9,891 nt of DNA from assembly GCA_023487825.1 (NCBI GenBank), contig JAMDBP010000036.1:1-9891 (forward strand), in the 5' to 3' direction. The DNA comes from Candidatus Martarchaeota archaeon. Its GTDB lineage: Archaea > Micrarchaeota > Micrarchaeia > Micrarchaeales > CABMGC01. Both the position numbers and the translations under genes were made by a program. This document shows, piece after piece, positions 6,344-9,891 of the stretch (position 1 is its first letter; the number at the start of each line of letters is the position of its first letter). The notes under the pieces were generated by a model, which was not told the origin of the DNA, did not search any database, and saw only the letters and a list, made by a program, of their open reading frames with translations.

Positions 6344-6904
6344 ATGGAAAAACTTATCATCATAACAGGAACCCCTGGAACAGGCAAGAGCACGCTTGCA
6401 AAGTATCTTGGAGAGAAGACAGGAGCTGAAGTAATAGGGGCAAATGAGATTGCAAAGAGCTACGGCTACGTGATTGGAAAGGATGGTTATGGAACAAGCA
6501 TAATAGACATGAAGAAGCTTGAGAAAAAGATCAATCAGATTGCAAAGGAGCATGCTAAGAAAAAACTCCCGCTGATACTTGAAGGCCATCTGCTCTCAGG
6601 GATAAAGGTTGACAATGCAGTTGTGATAGTGATGAGAGAGCACCTTCCGACTCTGATAAAGAGGCTTGAGAAGCGCAGGTATCCTTTTGGCAAGATACGC
6701 GATAACATAATAAGCGAGGCGATAAACCTGTGCGGCAGCGATTCAAGGAAAAGATACAGGCAGGTCTATGAAATATTGTGCGGAAAGAGATCTAATGCAG
6801 AGGCTATCCGAATAGTGAGATATGGAAAATGGAGAGATAAGAGCATTGACATGATGCCTGAATTGTTAAAGATAATAAAGAAGGATAGCAGCTTCCTTTC
6901 ATGA
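6344..6904 (+). CDS. AK6/Fap7-type adenylate kinase family NTPase
   Basis: P-loop NTPase with the Walker A motif GTPGTGKST at residues 9-17. It is followed by a helix and ANEIAKSYGYVIGKDGYG, resembling the NMP-binding region of the AK6 (hCINAP/Fap7) group. EGHLLSG (about 79-85) matches the family's Walker B-like segment, and VVIVMREHLPTLIKRLEKRRYP (about 93-114) corresponds to the strand and helix leading to the LID. Family members interconvert adenine nucleotides and, in archaea and eukaryotes, help late 30S/40S subunit maturation with ribosomal protein S11/uS11. At 186 residues the length is normal. It starts at an ATG 16 bases after the preceding gene and ends one base before the convergent CCA-enzyme gene. 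A more general archaeal AAA_18-type kinase is the alternative. Confidence 0.8.
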   Translation: MEKLIIITGTPGTGKSTLAKYLGEKTGAEVIGANEIAKSYGYVIGKDGYGTSIIDMKKLEKKINQIAKEHAKKKLPLILEGHLLSGIKVDNAVVIVMREHLPTLIKRLEKRRYPFGKIRDNIISEAINLCGSDSRKRYRQVYEILCGKRSNAEAIRIVRYGKWRDKSIDMMPELLKIIKKDSSFLS

Positions 6905-6905
6905 T

Positions 6906-8276
6906 TCATATATTTAGCTTCTTTGCAAGCTCCTTGTATATGAGTGACGAATGCTTCTGAGGAATACTTTTGTTCAGGAAGATCCTTGCACCCTTTACCA
7001 ATGCACCGTTCTTTATTTTTACCTGTTTTCCTTTTGACACGCTAGCAAGCAACTCTGAGAATGTCTTGCACTCGCTTCTTTCTATGACATTTATAGAATC
7101 CCCTTCAACAAGGAAGCCTATCGCTCCCTTATGTGCATCCATAAACTTCAATGATGCCTGTCCCATGTTTGCCTTCGGCCCTTTTATTATTCGTGAACCT
7201 ATCTCTTCCTTTGGAGTTACAAAGACCATTATACCCTCGTCATTGTTTACAATCTCTGCGTGCACGTATACGCGGAATCCCAGCTGCGATGCTCTGTTGC
7301 ATATCATGTTTGCTGCCTTGCGGAGCTGAGGCCATACTATGTCTTCACTTACAGGCTTTGTCCTTACCACCATTGCATGAACATCCAGTGATGATTCCTT
7401 TATGAAAGATGAGAGCATGCCTTTCTTGCCGTATTCTCTTCTGTAAAAAAGATTTATAGATGGTCTTTCGATGAATTTTTTGGATATTAGGATTAATCTG
7501 GATAGTGATTCCTGGGAAACACCTGCGGCAACATTCCTGTTCCTGTCTACAGGATCGGTTACAACAAAGTTTGTATGGAATCTCTTCGTATAACCTATGT
7601 CTCCTTCAGCCCTATCTTTTGGAAACAGAACTATTACATCCTGCGCATGTGACATGTAATTAAGCAGAGAGTAGAGTGAACCGAAGTGATGTATGAGCAG
7701 CTCGCAGAGATACCCTGAAAAGCCGCTCGTCTTCACCTCTGCCCCGTATATGTTATGGGCCTTTAGCAATGCCTTTAGAACCCTTGTCTCATCCTTCTGC
7801 CTCTCATTCATGTTAGAGAGTATGAACTCGGTATGGAACGGTGTCCTGTCTACAGTGGTTGCAAGTTCCTCTGGATTGTCTATCTTTGTAGCAGGCACAA
7901 GGTCCGCATTTACCCCTATGGAGTGCAGGTAGACTCTTACGTATGGATGCTCTGCATATTTTACAACATAGTAATCGGATTTTGCAGATACAAGCTTCTT
8001 GCCGTACTCGATCGCCCTTTTCTCAAGAGTCTGCTTGCTGGTTCCCCTTTTGAATAGCATGAATATGTCTACGTCTGCATCTCCCCTGAGATATGTGCCC
8101 TTTGCTATCGAGCCTGCGACCCTTATCTCAACGTCCCTTCCTGTTATCTTGGCGAGCTTTTCAGTGATGTAGTTAACATGCGTTGTCATCGTCTTTATGT
8201 CGCTTTTAGTCGGCTTTATATCCTTTAGCACCGTATCGAATATGCCTTTTGCCTTAATCTCCGCACCAGACACCAT
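6906..8276 (-). CDS. cca: CCA tRNA nucleotidyltransferase (class I, archaeal)
   Basis: Enzyme that builds or repairs the 3'-terminal CCA of tRNAs from CTP and ATP without a template. The nucleotidyltransferase signature GSIAKGTYLRGDADVDIF spans residues 55-72; the metal-binding carboxylates would be Asp68 and Asp70, with Asp125 in GVNADLVP as the third. The segments RTPFHTEFI, DETRVLKALLKAHNIYGAE and SGFSGYLCELLI that follow match the archaeal CCA-enzyme central domain, and the C-terminal part forms the tail and body that hold the tRNA. At 456 residues it has the usual length. The ATG is at 8276. It is divergent from a tRNA-Ala gene that lacks an encoded CCA, and so is a substrate for this enzyme. 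The 3' end meets the AK6-like gene with one base between. Confidence 0.95.
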   Translation of the reverse strand: MVSGAEIKAKGIFDTVLKDIKPTKSDIKTMTTHVNYITEKLAKITGRDVEIRVAGSIAKGTYLRGDADVDIFMLFKRGTSKQTLEKRAIEYGKKLVSAKSDYYVVKYAEHPYVRVYLHSIGVNADLVPATKIDNPEELATTVDRTPFHTEFILSNMNERQKDETRVLKALLKAHNIYGAEVKTSGFSGYLCELLIHHFGSLYSLLNYMSHAQDVIVLFPKDRAEGDIGYTKRFHTNFVVTDPVDRNRNVAAGVSQESLSRLILISKKFIERPSINLFYRREYGKKGMLSSFIKESSLDVHAMVVRTKPVSEDIVWPQLRKAANMICNRASQLGFRVYVHAEIVNNDEGIMVFVTPKEEIGSRIIKGPKANMGQASLKFMDAHKGAIGFLVEGDSINVIERSECKTFSELLASVSKGKQVKIKNGALVKGARIFLNKSIPQKHSSLIYKELAKKLNI

Positions 8277-8284
8277 AAAGTAAC

Positions 8285-8294
8285 TTTATATAAA
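8285..8294 (+). promoter_or_regulatory. TATA box of the tRNA-Ala gene
   Basis: The palindromic TTTATATAAA is centred about 28 bases before the first base of the tRNA at 8318, the usual spacing for archaeal TATA boxes. It lies between the two divergent genes. Confidence 0.65.
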
Positions 8295-8300
8295 GAAAAG

Positions 8301-8310
8301 TTAATATAGC
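8301..8310 (-). promoter_or_regulatory. Candidate TATA box of the CCA-enzyme gene
   Basis: Read on the minus strand the sequence is GCTATATTAA, centred about 30 bases before the ATG at 8276, giving a very short leader or none. The palindromic box at 8285-8294 could also be read leftward but is too close to the ATG. Confidence 0.45.
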
Positions 8311-8317
8311 GTTACAT

Positions 8318-8428
8318 GGGCTCGTAGCTCAGGAGCAGAGCGTTCCGTTCGCATGAAACTTTTGGAAAAAGCTTCACCAAAAGCTCAGGAATACGGAAAG
8401 GCCGCGGGTGCGATTCCCGCCGAGTCCA
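8318..8428 (+). tRNA. tRNA-Ala(CGC) with a 39-base BHB intron
   Basis: All four arms can be drawn. Acceptor 8318-8324 pairs with 8421-8427, including the G3-U70 wobble that is the universal alanine identity mark. The D stem is 8327-8330/8338-8341 and the anticodon stem 8343-8347/8394-8398. The variable loop is 8399-8403, the T stem 8404-8408/8416-8420, and the discriminator A8428. The anticodon CGC is at 8350-8352. CCA is not encoded. The intron 8354-8392 sits at the usual 37/38 site. The junction folds as a near-canonical bulge-helix-bulge: bulges 8352-8354 and 8391-8393, each cut after its second base, and a central helix 8348-8351/8387-8390 with one G-A mismatch. The mature RNA is 72 bases. 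The D loop (7 bases) and T loop (TGCGATT) are unusual. A TATA box lies 28 bases upstream. Confidence 0.9.
8354..8392 (+). other. tRNA-Ala intron (bulge-helix-bulge type)
   Basis: The intron interior forms a 7-bp helix, CTTTTGG (8359-8365) with CCAAAAG (8377-8383), around an 11-base loop. Two further pairs (8355-8386, 8356-8385) lead to the 5' bulge. The expected splicing endonuclease cuts are after A8353 and after T8392. The intron is too short to code for a protein. Confidence 0.8.
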
Positions 8429-8447
8429 TTGCTACTGAATAGCGATG
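8427..8447 (+). repeat. Hairpin at the tRNA 3' trailer
   Basis: CATTGCTA and TAGCGATG form an 8-bp stem (one G-U pair) around a 5-base loop. The stem begins with the last two bases of the tRNA and lies between the tRNA and the integrase promoter. It may affect 3' processing, or mark an integrase core site with inverted arms; neither is shown by the sequence. Confidence 0.55.
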
Positions 8448-8462
8448 TACGTAGGCATATTA

Positions 8463-8470
8463 TTATATAG
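8463..8470 (+). promoter_or_regulatory. TATA box of the integrase gene
   Basis: TTATATAG lies centred about 25 bases before the ATG at 8491, so the message would start at or near that ATG. This is the reason for preferring ATG 8491 over the in-frame TTG at 8473. Confidence 0.55.
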
Positions 8471-8490
8471 TTTTGCTTTTTAATACTATT

Positions 8491-9675
8491 ATGAGATCGA
8501 AGCAAGGTTCCATAACGTCGCGGATGAACAAGATAATGTCTAATCCTGAGATATCAAAAGCGAATAAAGAGTATGTAGAAGAAATGCTTGCTTTCATGCG
8601 GGCAAGCGGAGCCAATACAAGCACCATACTGAAGCACCTGTACTGCTTTGAGAAGTACATTGTTGCAATAGGCAGGGATGTTGATGCGAAGAAAGCGAAC
8701 AGAACGGAGATAGAAAAGGCAATGGCAAAGATAGAGACGTATGATCTGTCGCATGAGACCAAGAGGAATATAAAAGTCGTTGTTAAGTCTTTTTACAAGC
8801 ACACGGTTGGAGAAGACATATATTATCCAAAGCATGTAGCATGGATAAAGACAACGGTTAACAAGAATAAGAAGATTCTTCCTGAAGACATACTTGATGA
8901 AGAGGAGATAATGAAGCTCCTTGATGCAGCAACAAACACTAGAGACAGGGCAATAATAGCGCTATTGTTCGATACTGGAATAAGGGCAGGTGAGCTCCTG
9001 GCACTTAGGAAGAAGGATATTGATATGAATGGAAATCCTGCACATATAACGGTCACTGGAAAGACAGGTTCTAGGAGAATACCGATAATGTTCAGTGTTC
9101 CGTTCCTTGGAAGCTGGATTGACATGCGGAAGGACATGAAGGCGAACGATTGGCTCTGGATAGGTATAGGATCCTGGTTCAATCATAACAGGCAGATGGA
9201 CTATTCTGGACTTAGGATGATGCTGAAGAAAGTGGCGAAACGGGCCAAGTTAGATAAGAGAGTTTATCCTCATCTCTTCAGACATAGCAGGGCAAGCAAT
9301 TATGCAAATAAGCTTACTGAGCAGCAGCTGAAGATATTCTTTGGATGGACCGGAGACAGCAAGATGGCTGCGACTTACGTCCATCTGTCAGGAAGGGATA
9401 TAGACAATGCTGTGCTACAGGCAAATGGCCAGACACCTAAGAACGAGGAGGCTAAACCCAAGCTTAATGTGAAGGTGTGCCCTAGATGCAGGAACCTGAA
9501 TTCAATAACTTCGACTTATTGCAGCACCTGTGGGACCGGACTTGATATTTCAACAGTTATGAAGGAGGAAGACAGAAAGAATGCTTTGAAGGATTATGCT
9601 GTAGATTCTGCTGTTGACAAGAAGATTACTGAGGAAGCGGATAAAGACATTATAAGACGCAGGAAGAAAAGATAA
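8491..9675 (+). CDS. Tyrosine recombinase/integrase with C-terminal zinc ribbon
   Basis: Site-specific tyrosine recombinase of the XerA/phage-integrase type. From the ATG at 8491 it has 394 residues; a TTG at 8473 would add six. Residues about 15-105 form the helical SAM-like core-binding domain, and about 125-300 the catalytic domain. The full catalytic set is visible: Arg165 in TGIRAGELL, Lys191 in TGKTGSRRIP, His261 and Arg264 in PHLFRHSRAS, Trp276 in FGWTGD, and nucleophile Tyr286 in ATYVHLS, so it should be active. A four-Cys zinc ribbon follows (CPRC at 330-333 and CSTC at 344-347), then a charged, basic tail ending RRRKKR. The gene is 62 bases downstream of tRNA-Ala in the same direction, the classic arrangement of an element integrated at a tRNA. 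Codon and base use are like the neighbours. A chromosomal XerA role is the alternative. Confidence 0.9.
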   Translation: MRSKQGSITSRMNKIMSNPEISKANKEYVEEMLAFMRASGANTSTILKHLYCFEKYIVAIGRDVDAKKANRTEIEKAMAKIETYDLSHETKRNIKVVVKSFYKHTVGEDIYYPKHVAWIKTTVNKNKKILPEDILDEEEIMKLLDAATNTRDRAIIALLFDTGIRAGELLALRKKDIDMNGNPAHITVTGKTGSRRIPIMFSVPFLGSWIDMRKDMKANDWLWIGIGSWFNHNRQMDYSGLRMMLKKVAKRAKLDKRVYPHLFRHSRASNYANKLTEQQLKIFFGWTGDSKMAATYVHLSGRDIDNAVLQANGQTPKNEEAKPKLNVKVCPRCRNLNSITSTYCSTCGTGLDISTVMKEEDRKNALKDYAVDSAVDKKITEEADKDIIRRRKKR

Positions 9676-9776
9676 TGTCGCAATGAAGATGTTAGTAGTT
9701 ATTAGCCGTCTTGCTATCCGATTCGGGACTGATATGAGATATGATAAGGATTTGGTGCGGGATCCGTATTAGCCCA

Positions 9777-9793
9777 ATAAGCCCAGGGCTTAT
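9777..9793. repeat. Perfect 8-bp inverted repeat downstream of the integrase
   Basis: ATAAGCCC-A-GGGCTTAT reads as a 17-base palindrome with a single central base. It lies about 100 bases past the integrase stop and just before a T-rich stretch. It could be a protein-binding site or part of a transcription terminator. In 9676-9891 I found no gene I can support: only frames of about 28-29 codons on either strand. Confidence 0.6.
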
Positions 9794-9800
9794 GTTTATG

Positions 9801-9830
9801 CCTTTTCCTTCTTTTGCTTTTTGGATTTTA
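9801..9830 (+). terminator. T-rich tract, possible archaeal terminator
   Basis: A pyrimidine-rich run with several T4-T5 blocks follows the inverted repeat. Archaeal RNA polymerase stops at such oligo-T tracts, so it may end the integrase transcript. The call rests on composition only. Confidence 0.3.
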
Positions 9831-9891
9831 GATAGTTATCTTTTAATGGTGCTGTGCCTAAAAACTCCCAATTCCAAATCATCCATCCTCA

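Noticed and set aside
8318..8428. Reading the tRNA as tRNA-Met because CAT occurs at 8352-8354
   Set aside because: Placing CAT at the anticodon breaks the 7-base loop; the stem, the splice motif and the G3-U70 pair all agree on CGC and alanine.
9683..9772. A 29-codon plus-strand frame after the integrase
   Set aside because: Too short, with no motif, no start signal and no way to tell it from chance.
9796..9882. A 28-codon minus-strand frame with a Lys-rich end at the right edge
   Set aside because: Preceded in frame by a stop three codons upstream, so it is not the tail of a longer gene, and nothing else supports it.
9676..9891. Possible attR copy of the tRNA 3' end
   Set aside because: I looked for a repeat of the T arm and acceptor sequence and found only short chance matches such as CGATTC at about 9719.
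1..9891. CRISPR array or rRNA
   Set aside because: No regularly spaced repeats and no conserved rRNA segments were seen; the only tandem repeat is inside nuoH.

Overview
The window reads as archaeal chromosome. It carries a eukaryotic-type primase large subunit, a class I (archaeal) CCA-adding enzyme, an AK6/Fap7-type kinase, a tRNA with a bulge-helix-bulge intron and no encoded CCA, and TATA-like boxes placed about 26 bases before start codons (leaderless transcription). Complex I genes A-B-C-D-H-I-J without E, F or G are typical of several archaeal groups (Thermoplasmata, Thaumarchaeota, some DPANN/Micrarchaeota). I cannot fix the lineage from the sequence; a small-genome acidophile-like archaeon (for example Micrarchaeota-related) is a guess.

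Layout. (1) Positions 1-4281, minus strand: a tight respiratory complex I operon nuoA-B-C-D-H-I-J, with overlaps or gaps of 4-15 bases; nuoJ runs off the left edge. NuoH carries an in-frame 63-bp tandem duplication that adds a 21-residue hydrophobic segment. (2) Positions 4304-4607, plus strand: a small unrecognised protein divergent from nuoA. (3) Positions 4596-5675, minus strand: a primase large subunit whose C-terminal part looks like PriX rather than the usual Fe-S domain. Directly after it, with no intergenic base, lies a 50-residue zinc-finger gene. (4) Positions 5710-6904, plus strand: an unrecognised 205-residue protein and an AK6-like adenylate kinase/ATPase. (5) Positions 6906-8276, minus strand: CCA tRNA nucleotidyltransferase, divergent from (6) an intron-containing tRNA-Ala(CGC) at 8318-8428. 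(7) Positions 8491-9675, plus strand: a tyrosine recombinase with a C-terminal zinc ribbon, just downstream of the tRNA. (8) Positions 9676-9891: no supportable gene; one perfect inverted repeat and a T-rich tract.

How the parts fit. The first operon would build the quinone-reducing connecting module (B, C, D, I) and part of the proton-pumping arm (A, H, J) of an electron-input-module-less complex I. The middle holds replication priming and nucleotide/ribosome housekeeping genes. The right part pairs a tRNA that needs CCA addition with the enzyme that adds it, and shows the usual tRNA-plus-integrase arrangement of an integrated element, although no second attachment site is visible here.

The points most worth a second look are the NuoH duplication, the PriL-PriX-like fusion with its coupled zinc-finger gene, the altered elbow pair in the tRNA, and the integrase with a zinc-ribbon tail.
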